A stretch of 64,000 nucleotides of DNA from Sphingobacterium sp. ML3W (GTDB taxonomy: Bacteria; Bacteroidota; Bacteroidia; Sphingobacteriales; Sphingobacteriaceae), in the NCBI RefSeq assembly GCF_000747525.1, contig NZ_CP009278.1, positions 1,116,001-1,180,000 of the forward strand, given 5' to 3'. A program made the position numbers and the translations under genes. Below are positions 36,970 through 46,987 of this stretch, piece after piece; position 1 is the first letter of the stretch; the number at the start of each line of letters is the position of its first letter. A model generated the notes under the pieces. It was not told the DNA's origin. It saw only the letters and a program-made list of their open reading frames with translations, and searched no databases.

Positions 36970-39663
36970 TTAAAACAGCTCAATCTGACCACCATTGTCT
37001 GTTTGGATATCATCGGGATTTGTTATCTCCAATTTGATATCACTGGCGTCCGCAGGTTCTGTTGCTTTTTCTTCGTTTACTGCTGTAGTCTCTTCCGAAA
37101 CAGGCGCAGCTGTTTCTTTAACGCTCAATGCTAAATCAATTTCTTCCGTTAGCAACTTCACATTTTTCACCGTATGGAATGAAAGTCGGTTACCCTGAGC
37201 TTTTATCCCCTTAACATCGATGATTTCGTTCAAGGGTTGATCCAAAGATTCCTCTATTTGCGACTTGCCTTTAAGAATGTCTAAATGAACGAGTGGATCT
37301 GTATTATTTGTCAATAAAATAAGTTTAGACCCTGGGTCATCATTAATAAACGACATCCCTTTTCCTACAGGAAGATCATCAAACTTGAATCTTTTCACAT
37401 AATAGGTGCCCGACTTACCATCCTGATGAATGGCCGTATAGACATGTTCAGGCATATATTTTTCGATACGAATCATTTTGTCATCGAAATAATTGCTCAA
37501 ATCAAAATTGGACAATTCATACGACCCGTCAGATAGCACCATTAAAATCTTATCATCACCATCAAACTCACCCAAGTATTGACCTCTTTCATCCGCATTT
37601 AAGCGCTTCATGGTTTTATCAAACCAAATTTTGCGACCCGCTAACGTAGAGACACCAGCACTTTTGAATGTAATCTTTTTAACAGGATACTTCGACACGA
37701 TATTTCCTTGAGAAGCACGGCCCTTTATTGCAATTTCAGCAAAATTCATATCAAAATTAAGTTTTCTTAATTTGGTATGTGGTTTTAGCTGAATGTTGAC
37801 AATTTCAGCCTCACCGTTAGGGTTAGCAGTGAAATAGGTGACTTTAGAACCTTTAGAACCTTTGCTGATATCATATTCCTTATCGCGCGTAACACCAACA
37901 ACTGAAAAACGCTTGATAAAACTTGTACCTGTATCGCCTTCTTTATAGATAGCATTGTAGATCGTCCTTTCATCGCCTTTTTTGAAGACTGCAACATGGA
38001 TGATATCTTTTCCTACGAATACCTTGTCCTGAATTTTCGTGACGACATATTTACCATCAGAGCGGAACACAATGATATCATCGATATCGGAACAATCGCA
38101 AACAAACTCATCTTTCTTCATGCTCGAACCAATGAAACCCTCTTCACGGTTGACATAAAGTTTGGCATTTGCTAAGGCAACCTGAGTAGCCTCAACTTTA
38201 TCGAATGCTCTTAATTCTGTTTTACGTTCACGTCCTTTACCATACTTCACACGCAGCCTCTCATACCAAGCAATCGCATATTCTGTTAGATTTTTAAGGT
38301 GGCGTTTGACATTTTTGATTTCCTCTTCTAAGGAAGCCATTTGATCATCCGCTTTCTTAACATCAAATCGCGTAATGCTACTCATCGGTTTATCGATCAG
38401 ACGTTTGTAGTCTTCAGGAACGATAGCACGGTAGAACTGCGAGAAGAAAGGCTCAAACAGACCGTCTAGTACTTCTACAACGGTATCAAAGTCTCCAGCA
38501 TTTTCATAGGCTGAATGCTTATACATACCTTCTTGAATGAAAATCTTAAGTAAGGTGCTGAAGAATATTTTCTCAAGGAGATCATGTAACTTGATTTCCA
38601 GTTCTTGCTTTAAAAGATTCTTGGTGTTATTTGTGTTCTCAATTAAGATATCATTAACGCTTAAAAAGTAAGGTTTATCTTTCTTGATAACACAGGTATT
38701 GGGAGAAATAGAAACTTCACAGGCCGTAAATGCAAACAAAGCGTCAATGGTTACATCAGGTGAGATACCTGGAGCCAAATGAACGATGATTTCCACAAAT
38801 TCAGCCGTGTTATCTTCGATTTTCTTAATCTTGATTTTCCCTTTATCATTAGCCGCTACTACACTATCGATTAATCCACCAGTAGTGGTTCCAAAAGGAA
38901 TTTCGGTAATGGCCAATGTTTTTTTATCGCGTTCTTCAATTTTGGCACGTACACGGATTTTTCCGCCACGCTGCCCTTCATTATAAGCAGAACAATCCGC
39001 CATTCCTCCTGTTGGGAAGTCGGGTAGGATATGAGGTCTTTCACCATGCAATACCTGGATAGATCCATCGATCAATTCCAAGAAGTTATGCGGCATGATC
39101 TTCGTCGCCAAACCTACGGCGATACCCTCAGCACCTTGGGCAAGTAATAAAGGGAATTTAACCGGTAAGGTAACCGGCTCCTTGTTACGACCATCATAGC
39201 TCAATTGCCAATTGGTAGTTTCCGGATTAAAGACCACATCCAAAGCGAATTTGGATAATCGGCCCTCAATATAACGAGGTGCTGCCGAAGCATCTCCAGT
39301 GATCGGGTCCCCCCAGTTTCCTTGACAGTCTATTAGTAGGTTTTTCTGACCTATCTGTACCATGGCATCACCAATGGAAGCATCACCGTGTGGGTGATAT
39401 TTCATCGTGTTACCAATAACATTCGCTGCCTTATTGTATCTACCGTCATCCATTTCCTTTAATGAATGCAGGATACGGCGTTGTACAGGTTTGAACCCAT
39501 CATTGATATGAGGTACTGCGCGATCTAAAATAACATAAGATGCATAGTCCAAAAACCAGTTTTCATACAAACCCGAAAGTGGGATTGTTTTACTATTATT
39601 TGTCTGTCCGTTATTTAATTCTTCTTGATTATCGTCTGCAGGATAGTTTGTTTCTTCACTCAT
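36970..39663 (-). CDS. parC: DNA topoisomerase IV subunit A (ParC-type)
   Basis: This type IIA topoisomerase subunit (897 residues) breaks and rejoins DNA. The breakage-reunion domain begins SGLYENWFLDYASYVILDRAVPHINDGFKPVQRRIL, with catalytic Tyr in SAAPRYIEGRL (about 130) next to Arg. A coiled-coil tower follows (about 360-480), then a C-terminal beta-pinwheel that is degenerate and ends in an acidic tail rich in Glu, Asp and Thr. A canonical GyrA box (QRRGGKG) is not seen, which favours ParC over GyrA, together with the start of the sequence typical of the second Bacteroidota type IIA A-subunit. parE is not in the window. Confidence 0.88.
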   Translation of the reverse strand: MSEETNYPADDNQEELNNGQTNNSKTIPLSGLYENWFLDYASYVILDRAVPHINDGFKPVQRRILHSLKEMDDGRYNKAANVIGNTMKYHPHGDASIGDAMVQIGQKNLLIDCQGNWGDPITGDASAAPRYIEGRLSKFALDVVFNPETTNWQLSYDGRNKEPVTLPVKFPLLLAQGAEGIAVGLATKIMPHNFLELIDGSIQVLHGERPHILPDFPTGGMADCSAYNEGQRGGKIRVRAKIEERDKKTLAITEIPFGTTTGGLIDSVVAANDKGKIKIKKIEDNTAEFVEIIVHLAPGISPDVTIDALFAFTACEVSISPNTCVIKKDKPYFLSVNDILIENTNNTKNLLKQELEIKLHDLLEKIFFSTLLKIFIQEGMYKHSAYENAGDFDTVVEVLDGLFEPFFSQFYRAIVPEDYKRLIDKPMSSITRFDVKKADDQMASLEEEIKNVKRHLKNLTEYAIAWYERLRVKYGKGRERKTELRAFDKVEATQVALANAKLYVNREEGFIGSSMKKDEFVCDCSDIDDIIVFRSDGKYVVTKIQDKVFVGKDIIHVAVFKKGDERTIYNAIYKEGDTGTSFIKRFSVVGVTRDKEYDISKGSKGSKVTYFTANPNGEAEIVNIQLKPHTKLRKLNFDMNFAEIAIKGRASQGNIVSKYPVKKITFKSAGVSTLAGRKIWFDKTMKRLNADERGQYLGEFDGDDKILMVLSDGSYELSNFDLSNYFDDKMIRIEKYMPEHVYTAIHQDGKSGTYYVKRFKFDDLPVGKGMSFINDDPGSKLILLTNNTDPLVHLDILKGKSQIEESLDQPLNEIIDVKGIKAQGNRLSFHTVKNVKLLTEEIDLALSVKETAAPVSEETTAVNEEKATEPADASDIKLEITNPDDIQTDNGGQIELF

Positions 39664-39840
39664 GTAATCAATAATATGGTGTTTTTATTCTAATTTGCTG
39701 CAAAAAGAATAGATTTTTGCACGCGTAAAAATACGAAAAGCATTTCGTTTTATCCAATGGTAAAACAAATAGATTTATCCACAAAATGCCTGTGAAAATA
39801 AGTGCCTAAAACAGGATGAAAAGGGTTTATCGGTATGGCT

Positions 39841-40380
39841 TTAATTTGAAGCTGAAGCCAAATCATACCAATAACAATCGATACCCCATACGGTCAAATG
39901 AAAAGTGTCCGTTACTTTAAATCCGGCTTTTTCCAACACATTTCGAGATGCTTTATTGTCGATATCCGTCATGGCATGGAGCGGGAAATGGCTGAGGTGT
40001 TGATGGTAAAAGTCCATACAAGCGAGTGCGGCTTCTGTAGCATAACCTTTACCCCAAGTTTCTTTTCTAAAACGATATCCGAAATCTAAAAAATAGATTT
40101 TACCATTCGTCTCTTCATCCATAAATTTGAAACCTGTCCAACCGATAAATTGATTGGTCGATTTTTCAACTACCGCAACCCGAGCAGTACCATGCTGTTG
40201 GTATTGATCTAACAGATCCTCGATAACAAGTTTGGTATCTTCTATAGCGGTTGCAGGTTCCTTTTTTAAATAAGTATGGACCTCTGGTTGTGAATCCATC
40301 TCATAGAACCCCTGCAAGTCGTCCAATGTGATAGGGCGAATGATTAATCTTTCCGTTTCTAGTATAGGTAAGTATTTCAT
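39841..40380 (-). CDS. RimJ/RimL-like GNAT acetyltransferase
   Basis: Cytoplasmic protein of 179 residues. ETERLIIRPITLDDL at the start and the acetyl-CoA loop in YRFRKETWGKGYATEA (about 118-133) are typical of the RimJ/RimL branch, followed by a DNKASRNVLEKAGFKV helix-strand. It would acetylate a protein N-terminus or a small amine; relatives also act on antibiotics, but nothing here supports that. It stands alone with 177 bases to parC. Confidence 0.85.
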   Translation of the reverse strand: MKYLPILETERLIIRPITLDDLQGFYEMDSQPEVHTYLKKEPATAIEDTKLVIEDLLDQYQQHGTARVAVVEKSTNQFIGWTGFKFMDEETNGKIYFLDFGYRFRKETWGKGYATEAALACMDFYHQHLSHFPLHAMTDIDNKASRNVLEKAGFKVTDTFHLTVWGIDCYWYDLASASN

Positions 40381-40498
40381 GTTATTGATATTTGGGACTA
40401 AAGTTAATAGAAATTAATGATCTTCAACAAGAATAGCTTTTGGAGGATGTGGGTGTAAGGGAATGGATATTTGGATTGTGTCCGAATCCCATGAAATG

Positions 40499-40549
40499 TT
40501 TCGACCTGTGTTATGGATAGTTATTGACTATCCATAACACAGGTCGAAA
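40499..40549. repeat. Perfect 23-bp inverted repeat
   Basis: Two 23-base arms with no mismatch (left arm begins TTTCGACCTGTG, ends GGATAGT) flank a five-base loop (TATTG). It lies 36 bases beyond the stop of the AI-2E transporter gene. There is no T-run on either side, so it is not a standard terminator although it would form a very stable RNA hairpin. Confidence 0.85.
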
Positions 40550-40584
40550 TGCTGAATAAAACAAACAGAATGTGTATTTCTTGA

Positions 40585-41784
40585 TTATTTCTGATCAGGT
40601 AATTGCGGTGAAGAAGTATCTTCCGCTGACGATTCGTGAACCTTTTGCTTATACACTTTTTTCGGTTTTCGGACGATTCCCCACTTTTGTAGGAGTTCTT
40701 GTGTTGCATTGCGTTTAAGATGTTCCTTTTCCGGCTCACCAATTAAATAACCAATGGGTTCCATAGAAGGGATAGCATCAAAAATAACTTTAAGTGTAGC
40801 CGTCATAGGAAGTGCTAAAATTAAACCCGCCAATCCAAAGATCATCCCGCCCAACAAGATAGCAATGATAGCCATCAATGGGTTGATGCTTACCTTACCT
40901 CCAACAATATTTGGAGTTATGACATTACCTTCTAAAAATTGAACGACTTGGAACCAAGCAATGACGCCAACTGCATAAAATCCAGTATCTTTTGTCGCTA
41001 AAGCAAAAAGTGCGGGTAATATGGATCCAATAGCGATACCGATATAAGGGAGTAGCATGAGTAAGGAAGCCAATGAGCCAAAAAACCAAGCGTACTGTAT
41101 GCCCATTAACATCAGTCCAGCAGTGTTTAAAACGGCGACAATTCCCATCACAGTGACAAGTCCAAGGCAGTAACTTTGTACCACTTGGTAGATTTTACTT
41201 AACACACCGTGAATTTTTTTATTATCTGTGTTTTTAAAGGATTTAAAAAAGAACTCTTTAAAAAAGTCGCGGTAGTACAGTAGAAAGAAAATAAAGATAG
41301 GCACTAGGACTACCCCAGCCAACATACTTCCAATGGAACCAAATGCTGCCGAAATGTAGCCACCAACATTTTCTAGAACCCGATTACCTTGTTCTTGGAC
41401 TTTCTCAATCACCTCACTTCGTTCTAATCCAAATTGTGATTGGATCCAATTTTGAATAGATTCTAACGCGACCAGCACCTTTTCTTGAATAGCGACAGCA
41501 TCTTTTCCGATAATGATACTTTGGTGTATAATAAACCATAGCAACGTGCTGATAACCAAAATAGCCACAATGACAGCCATAATGGAAGCAAGTGCCTTTC
41601 CAAACCTTAATTTGTTTTCAAAAAAAGCGGCTACTGGGTAGAGCGTCATCGAAAGTATGATCGCAAAAAGTAAGGGAACCACTACGCTTTGCGTAACATA
41701 TAGAAATCCAATAATTAGTGCTAATGCAAATAAGCTAGATGCGAGCTCAATTGAATAGGGTCTTTTTCCAGTTTTATTTTCCAT
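40585..41784 (-). CDS. AI-2E/PerM-family membrane transporter
   Basis: 399 residues from ATG 41784; an in-frame TTG at 41832 directly abuts the previous gene but adds a segment unlike the family. About eight membrane helices in the AI-2E/PerM arrangement: a pair at the N-terminus (IELASSLFALALIIGFLYV), an amphipathic middle segment (about 110-150, with QNWIQSQFGL), and the conserved block IGIAIGSILPALFAL plus NVITPNIVGGKVSINPLMAIIAILLGG. The family exports autoinducer-2 or, in some members, sodium; substrate unknown here. The C-terminus is a long charged cytoplasmic tail. Likely co-transcribed with the MFS gene (48-base gap). Confidence 0.88.
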   Translation of the reverse strand: MENKTGKRPYSIELASSLFALALIIGFLYVTQSVVVPLLFAIILSMTLYPVAAFFENKLRFGKALASIMAVIVAILVISTLLWFIIHQSIIIGKDAVAIQEKVLVALESIQNWIQSQFGLERSEVIEKVQEQGNRVLENVGGYISAAFGSIGSMLAGVVLVPIFIFFLLYYRDFFKEFFFKSFKNTDNKKIHGVLSKIYQVVQSYCLGLVTVMGIVAVLNTAGLMLMGIQYAWFFGSLASLLMLLPYIGIAIGSILPALFALATKDTGFYAVGVIAWFQVVQFLEGNVITPNIVGGKVSINPLMAIIAILLGGMIFGLAGLILALPMTATLKVIFDAIPSMEPIGYLIGEPEKEHLKRNATQELLQKWGIVRKPKKVYKQKVHESSAEDTSSPQLPDQK

Positions 41785-41832
41785 ATTAAAATTTGATAAT
41801 AAACGATAGGGTGATATGCATTGGTAAACCAA

Positions 41833-43011
41833 TTAATCTGTTTTTTTCTTAGAGCTAAATCCTTGCCAAAAAAACATGTATACAAGTGCTATAACTAAGA
41901 ATAGGGCATTAAAATACATCACCTGTGGTATACGTGTGATGATATCTTGATAATATAGCCCTGCAAATAATGCCCCTAAGCCAATACCTGCCTCCATGGA
42001 AATATACATTGTCGCCACTGCACGTCCACGTTGGTTGGGTTTTCCAAGGTCTATCGTCCAAGCATTGATTGCAGGAGATAAAATACCGGTCCCGATACCG
42101 TAAACACTCGCACCAAGCATTAATTTATTGAAAGAATCACCCTGACCGATTAAATATAAAGAAACACCAACTATGAATAATCCGACCATAATGACTTTGA
42201 TCCGACCATATTTGTCTGATGCTTTTCCGGAAACAAAGCGGATTAAAATCGAAGCAATGGTGAATGCTGCAAAGAAAATTCCTTTATTGCTAAGATTGAG
42301 GTGGTCACTCCAATCCGGAATCAGCGTTAAAATTGCTCCAAATGCTGAGTAAGATAAAAAGGTGACAATTCCCGCAGGCAATACGCCAACATCAATAATA
42401 TCTGTTCGTGATATCTTGAACATGGAGAGATTGAGCTTTTCTTTTTTTGTAATTGTCTCTTTCATATTCATCACAATGACAATAGAGAGTAGCGCAAAAA
42501 GGGAAGAACTATAAAACATGATGTTAATGCCATAATATTGGAATATGGCACTACCAATGGCTGGACCTACAGCACCCCCAATAGCAAAACAAAGACCATG
42601 CATACCCAGAGCCTCACCCCAACGTTCACGCGGAATGATATCGGCAACATAGGCAGAAGTTGCGGTTGGTTTAAAACCAGTTGAAAAACCATGTATCAAT
42701 CTCAGTAGGAGAAAACCAGACACAGTCGTCAGGACTGGGTACAGAAAACCACACAAGAAACAAACGATAGATCCGATTGCCATCACGGGTACACGTCCCC
42801 ATCTATCGGTTAGCTTACCACTGAACGGACGTGATATCCCAGCAGTTAATGTAAATAATGCAATGATTAAACCCTTATGTTCAGCACCCCCCATCTCACT
42901 TAAGTAGTTGGGCAATTCGGGAATGATCATATTGAAACTCGCAGAGAATAAAAGCGAACTTAGACAAAGTAAGGCAAATTGTAATGTGTAAATGGATTTA
43001 TTTTCCATCAT
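41833..43011 (-). CDS. Major facilitator superfamily transporter
   Basis: A permease of 392 residues with twelve hydrophobic helices. Motif A appears after helix 2 as GKLTDRWGRVPVM and again in the second half as GKASDKYGRIKV. The pattern fits drug or metabolite exporters of the DHA type rather than sugar porters, though substrate cannot be read. ATG 43008 is an equally possible start. It forms a pair with the AI-2E gene downstream. Confidence 0.87.
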   Translation of the reverse strand: MMENKSIYTLQFALLCLSSLLFSASFNMIIPELPNYLSEMGGAEHKGLIIALFTLTAGISRPFSGKLTDRWGRVPVMAIGSIVCFLCGFLYPVLTTVSGFLLLRLIHGFSTGFKPTATSAYVADIIPRERWGEALGMHGLCFAIGGAVGPAIGSAIFQYYGINIMFYSSSLFALLSIVIVMNMKETITKKEKLNLSMFKISRTDIIDVGVLPAGIVTFLSYSAFGAILTLIPDWSDHLNLSNKGIFFAAFTIASILIRFVSGKASDKYGRIKVIMVGLFIVGVSLYLIGQGDSFNKLMLGASVYGIGTGILSPAINAWTIDLGKPNQRGRAVATMYISMEAGIGLGALFAGLYYQDIITRIPQVMYFNALFLVIALVYMFFWQGFSSKKKTD

Positions 43012-43075
43012 AGTAGATGCGCTATTGTATGGTGTAAAAATGAATCGCCCTCTTTAGTGTAAAGAAGGCGATATC

Positions 43076-43825
43076 TTATAATTTCTTTAATCTTGCTATT
43101 TCTGAACAAAAAATAGTGGTGGCCACGGCAACATTGAGCGATTCTGCCTCACCTATGCGCGGAATCGTAATGGGTTTGTCAACAAGAGCGATAATTTCAT
43201 CAGAAATACCGTTACCCTCATTTCCCAATACAATAAATCCTTCGTTCGTCCAATCCGTATGGTAGATACTATCTCCATTCAATAAAGCCCCAAATACCGG
43301 AATTTTAGCTTCTAAAATGAAAGTCTTGAGATCAATATAATGAACTTGGGTCCGAGAAAGAGAACCCATTGTCGCTTGCACGACCTTTGGGTTGTACGCA
43401 TCCACAGTGCCGATAGAGCAAATGATATGTTGAAAACCAAACCACTCTGCCGTTCGGATTATAGTTCCTAAATTTCCGGGGTCTTGGATATCATCCAATA
43501 GCAAGGTATGCTTTGCTTTGAAATCTAAGACATTTAATTCCGCTTGTTTCGGGATATGTACTAAAGCTAATATCCCTTGTGGAGATTTTAATGCACTGAT
43601 TTTTTCAAATTCCTTTTCAGTCAGTACATAAGATTTTATATTTCCCGATATTTTACCCACTTTTGCGAGTACATCTTCTGTATAAAATATGCTGTCAACT
43701 TGATAAGAGGATGATAGGAATTCGATAACAGATTTTATTCCTTCGACAATAAAAAGACCATGTTGTTTGCGAAACTTTTTATTTTGAAGTGATGATATTA
43801 GAGTAATTTGTGCTTTTGACAACAT
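43076..43825 (-). CDS. SpoU/TrmH-family RNA 2'-O-methyltransferase
   Basis: Single polypeptide of 249 residues. An N-terminal substrate domain (1-95, beginning KAQITLISSLQNKKFRKQ) precedes the SPOUT domain with motifs LLLDDIQDPGNLGTIIRTAEWF, FIVLGNEGNGIS and IGEAESLNVAVATTIF. It methylates ribose in rRNA or tRNA; which nucleotide is unclear. It differs from the rlmB-like gene at 11.9 kb by the substrate domain. Its start codon lies only six bases from the start of the divergent tamL gene, so each promoter must overlap the other's coding sequence. Confidence 0.87.
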   Translation of the reverse strand: MLSKAQITLISSLQNKKFRKQHGLFIVEGIKSVIEFLSSSYQVDSIFYTEDVLAKVGKISGNIKSYVLTEKEFEKISALKSPQGILALVHIPKQAELNVLDFKAKHTLLLDDIQDPGNLGTIIRTAEWFGFQHIICSIGTVDAYNPKVVQATMGSLSRTQVHYIDLKTFILEAKIPVFGALLNGDSIYHTDWTNEGFIVLGNEGNGISDEIIALVDKPITIPRIGEAESLNVAVATTIFCSEIARLKKL

Positions 43826-43831
43826 TTTTTA

Positions 43832-46177
43832 ATGATAAATAATCAACGCTTTTTAGCTTTTACAAGTATAGCGCTTTTGTTGCTAATTTTCACATCTTGC
43901 CGTTCAGCACGTTTCTTGAATGAGGACCAAGCATTGGTGGCACATGTGGATATAGAAGGGGTGAAGCCAGAATTAAAAGAAGCAGCAGCGCTTTATGTCT
44001 CCAATGATATCAGAGCAAATTCAAGGGTTAATTTATTTATTTATAATCTTTTTAATACTAAAAACGGGGAATATAAAAAACGTAATTTACGGAATGTAGG
44101 TGAAGCACCCCGTTTGTTGGATACGAGTTTAGTGGAGTTATCTGCGACACAAATTAAACGGTTTTTATTTTCAAAAGGTTATTTTGCCGCCAGTGTAGTT
44201 TCCGCTATTACGGTTAAAAATAAAAAAGCAACACTAGATTTCAATACCGTTTTGGGCGAACCCTATTACCTAAATAAAATCACCTATAATTTTGCTGATA
44301 CTGCTGTTGCTGATCTCTACGCACGTGAAGTGAAGCCGAATGGAAGTATTATTGTAGGAAAGCAATACGATGCTGTCGATCTTATTACGGAAAGGGAAAA
44401 GCTATATCAAACCATGCGCAATCACGGTTATTTTGATTATATCCGTCAATACATGCGTGTAGCAGTAGATTCATCATCAAAAAAGCAACAGTTGAATCTT
44501 GAGCTCCAAGTTGAAAATCCAAGTGATTCTACGACACATCAGGTCTATAAAATTGAAAATGTATTCGTCACGATTCGCAACTTTGGAACAGAAAAAAAGG
44601 AAATCAAAAAAACTTACGATAGCATTTCAAATATTCATTTCACAGACGAGACCAATAAATTTCGATTGAAACCATTAACACGGTACATGTACATCAAATC
44701 GGGAGAATTATACAATCTTTCGAAAGAAAACGCTTCTTACGACCGTCTGTATGAGATGAACGGATTTAGAAGTGTTAAAATCAATTACCAGAAGACCGAT
44801 TCCAACCAATTGGATGTATTCTATGAGATGGTACCCCGACCGTTGATGGGAAACCAAATCGAAGGCGAATTTACCTTGAGTTCAGGTATGAGTGGTTTTA
44901 ATATCGGAAATACATTTTCGCATCGTAATATCTTTGGTGGAGCAGAATTGTTGGAAGTGAAATTACGATACGGAGTCTTATTTGATCCGAGACTTAGCGG
45001 TGGACTTTCCAACAAGATATTTAACAATGATTTTCAAATTGGTGTAAATCTAGTCATACCACGATTAATGACACCTTTTCATGTGAATAATACGAGTCAA
45101 TACGGATTAGCCAGGACGACCTTTTCTTCCAGTCTGCAAGTTTTCAATCAAGATGCCACTTATTCCAATCGATACTTTATCAATACTCTGAATTACTCTT
45201 GGTACGAATCTGAAAATAAATTTCACAGTTTTACACCGATTGTACTGGAATATAGACAAGGTCGGTTAAATGAAAATTTCGCACAGAATTTAATCGAGCA
45301 GGGTTATCTCTTATATGTAAGAAGTAACAATCGCGAATATTTTGGATTGGGTACACAATATGCATTTACTTACAATGCCAAGAAGCTGACTAAAAAAGAG
45401 AATTTCAATTACTTCAAAGGTTCTGTAGATTTGAGTGGCAATGTATTGGATTTAATAAGTCGCGTCATCAAGTTTGATGAAAATTTAGACGGTGAAAAAA
45501 AGATCCTTGGTGTTCCTTACCTACAGTATGCTAAAACGGAGCTCGATTATCGGCTTTACCGAAATCTAGGCGGAAATAAACAATTTGTGTTCAGGATCAA
45601 CCCGGGTATTGCCATACCTTATGGTAATAATTCGTCGCTGATGATTTTTGAAAAAAGCTTTTACGGTGGTGGTATGAATGGTATGCGAGCTTGGCAAGCA
45701 CGAACCTTAGGCCCTGGAAATTATAATCGTGCAAGTGTAAAGGAAGATCTAAGAGTGAATCTCCGAAATTTGGACCAACTGGGTGAGATTAAATTTGAAG
45801 GTAATGCCGAATACCGATTCCGGATATTAAACAGCTTCTTGGGAGCAAAGATGAATGGTGCTACTTTTGTTGATTTTGGAAACGTCTGGCGATTAAAAAA
45901 GAATGAATTAAATCCAGGCGGCGAGCTTAAGATGGATAAATTCTTAAAACAAATTGCAATAGGAACAGGGTTTGGATTGCGGTTCGATTCCGATTACTTT
46001 ATTATCCGATTGGATGCTGGCTTGAAAGTGAAAGATCCTCAATTCGAAGGAAGTGATCAATGGGTATTAAAACATTTTTTCGACTCCAAGGAATTTAAGG
46101 ATCAATATTATCAGACACATAGACCAGACCGTTATAATTTTATTCAATATAACTTTGGGATAGGGCTACCCTTTTAA
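43832..46177 (+). CDS. tamL: TamL-type BamA-like outer-membrane lipoprotein
   Basis: Omp85 protein of 781 residues. The N-terminus is a lipoprotein signal (LLLLIFTSC, Cys near 22), which in Bacteroidota marks TamL rather than BamA. POTRA-type domains span about 35-330 (for example AAYLYV-like segments and LVELSATQIKRFLFSKGYF), and a 16-strand barrel follows, with the lid-lock motif region FEKSFYGGGMNGMRAW (about 610; the RG of canonical VRGF is replaced by MRAW) and final IQYNFGIGLPF. It should assemble barrels or export proteins to the surface together with TamB, which is not encoded nearby. It overlaps the convergent neighbour by four bases. Confidence 0.83.
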   Translation: MINNQRFLAFTSIALLLLIFTSCRSARFLNEDQALVAHVDIEGVKPELKEAAALYVSNDIRANSRVNLFIYNLFNTKNGEYKKRNLRNVGEAPRLLDTSLVELSATQIKRFLFSKGYFAASVVSAITVKNKKATLDFNTVLGEPYYLNKITYNFADTAVADLYAREVKPNGSIIVGKQYDAVDLITEREKLYQTMRNHGYFDYIRQYMRVAVDSSSKKQQLNLELQVENPSDSTTHQVYKIENVFVTIRNFGTEKKEIKKTYDSISNIHFTDETNKFRLKPLTRYMYIKSGELYNLSKENASYDRLYEMNGFRSVKINYQKTDSNQLDVFYEMVPRPLMGNQIEGEFTLSSGMSGFNIGNTFSHRNIFGGAELLEVKLRYGVLFDPRLSGGLSNKIFNNDFQIGVNLVIPRLMTPFHVNNTSQYGLARTTFSSSLQVFNQDATYSNRYFINTLNYSWYESENKFHSFTPIVLEYRQGRLNENFAQNLIEQGYLLYVRSNNREYFGLGTQYAFTYNAKKLTKKENFNYFKGSVDLSGNVLDLISRVIKFDENLDGEKKILGVPYLQYAKTELDYRLYRNLGGNKQFVFRINPGIAIPYGNNSSLMIFEKSFYGGGMNGMRAWQARTLGPGNYNRASVKEDLRVNLRNLDQLGEIKFEGNAEYRFRILNSFLGAKMNGATFVDFGNVWRLKKNELNPGGELKMDKFLKQIAIGTGFGLRFDSDYFIIRLDAGLKVKDPQFEGSDQWVLKHFFDSKEFKDQYYQTHRPDRYNFIQYNFGIGLPF

Positions 46178-46701
46178 ATAATCAGATTTTTTATACTTGC
46201 GAAGATTGATTCGATTATAGAAGAAATATTTAAACCTTGCGAATGATTGAAGAAAAAGAAACCTATCGCGAGTATAATCGCAGTCAGCAATAACTTCTTA
46301 AATGCGTAAGCAATCAATAGGATGACAGCTGGGATAACCAAGAACATCAAGCCACTGATGGCAAATGCAGATAATCCTTTATCTGATTTGTAGATGTAAA
46401 ATAAGCGTGCCTTCGAATTTCCTTGATTCTTGTGTTTAAAAAAGACAAATGTCGACGATTCAATCCTATCATCAGGAACAGCGATTCCCTGATGGAACTG
46501 CAAATCTTGGGTAAAACCATTGATGCTGAATTTATAAGTACCATTGATACGTTCATTTGTGTTTTCAGCAGAATCTACTGCGATAATAGCCAGTTTACCA
46601 TTGCGCGACAGATTTTCTTTTACCACAAAATTTTCTATTTTTTGAATTTGTGCCATCCCAAAAATTGGAAGGAGTAAGAAGAGAAATAATAACTTTTTCA
46701 T
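46174..46701 (-). CDS. Small exported membrane protein of unknown function
   Basis: 175 residues. Signal peptide 1-18 (IFGMAQ), a beta-rich region of about 100 residues, then two adjacent membrane helices (about 115-155) and a short tail. No family is recognised. It could be a membrane-anchored accessory factor. Its stop codon overlaps the tamL stop by four bases on the opposite strand. Coding character is good (signal peptide plus helices), so it is likely real. Confidence 0.6.
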   Translation of the reverse strand: MKKLLFLFLLLPIFGMAQIQKIENFVVKENLSRNGKLAIIAVDSAENTNERINGTYKFSINGFTQDLQFHQGIAVPDDRIESSTFVFFKHKNQGNSKARLFYIYKSDKGLSAFAISGLMFLVIPAVILLIAYAFKKLLLTAIILAIGFFFFNHSQGLNISSIIESIFASIKNLII

Positions 46702-46786
46702 CAGAAAAATTTGTTTTTAATAATGAGCATCAGTTTTCAATCGTATTATTGAACTCGTTTTACTCGATTTATCGGTCATGAATCTA

Positions 46787-46873
46787 TTATGAGCCAAGTG
46801 CTTTTCTCAATTTTAATTGATCTGCGCTCATCATGGTTTCATTAAAAATTGTTTTCACTGCAATTTTAGACAT
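46787..46873 (-). CDS. Possible 28-residue peptide gene
   Basis: An ATG-started frame of 28 codons begins MSKIAVKTIFNETMMSADQ and ends KLRKALGS, preceded by an AAAGAGC stretch that could bind the ribosome. It fills part of a 262-base gap. No homology is recognised and a chance frame of this size is quite possible. Confidence 0.2.
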   Translation of the reverse strand: MSKIAVKTIFNETMMSADQLKLRKALGS

Positions 46874-46956
46874 TTTCTAGCTCTTTATAAAATAGATAGC
46901 CTTTAAAACTGAATAAATGTTTTTGTTATTTTATTTCCGAAACAATGAATAATTTG

Positions 46957-46964
46957 TACCTTTG
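46957..46964 (+). promoter_or_regulatory. -7 box before the small membrane-protein gene
   Basis: TACCTTTG matches TAnnTTTG exactly, 23 bases before the ATG at 46988. Its last base is the first base of an in-frame GTG, which therefore cannot be the translation start. Confidence 0.6.
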
Positions 46965-46987
46965 TGGTACAAAAAAATAAAATCGAA

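Noticed and set aside
36970..39663. gyrA
   Set aside because: The C-terminal domain lacks a recognisable GyrA box, and the N-terminus fits the second Bacteroidota A-subunit, so parC is preferred.
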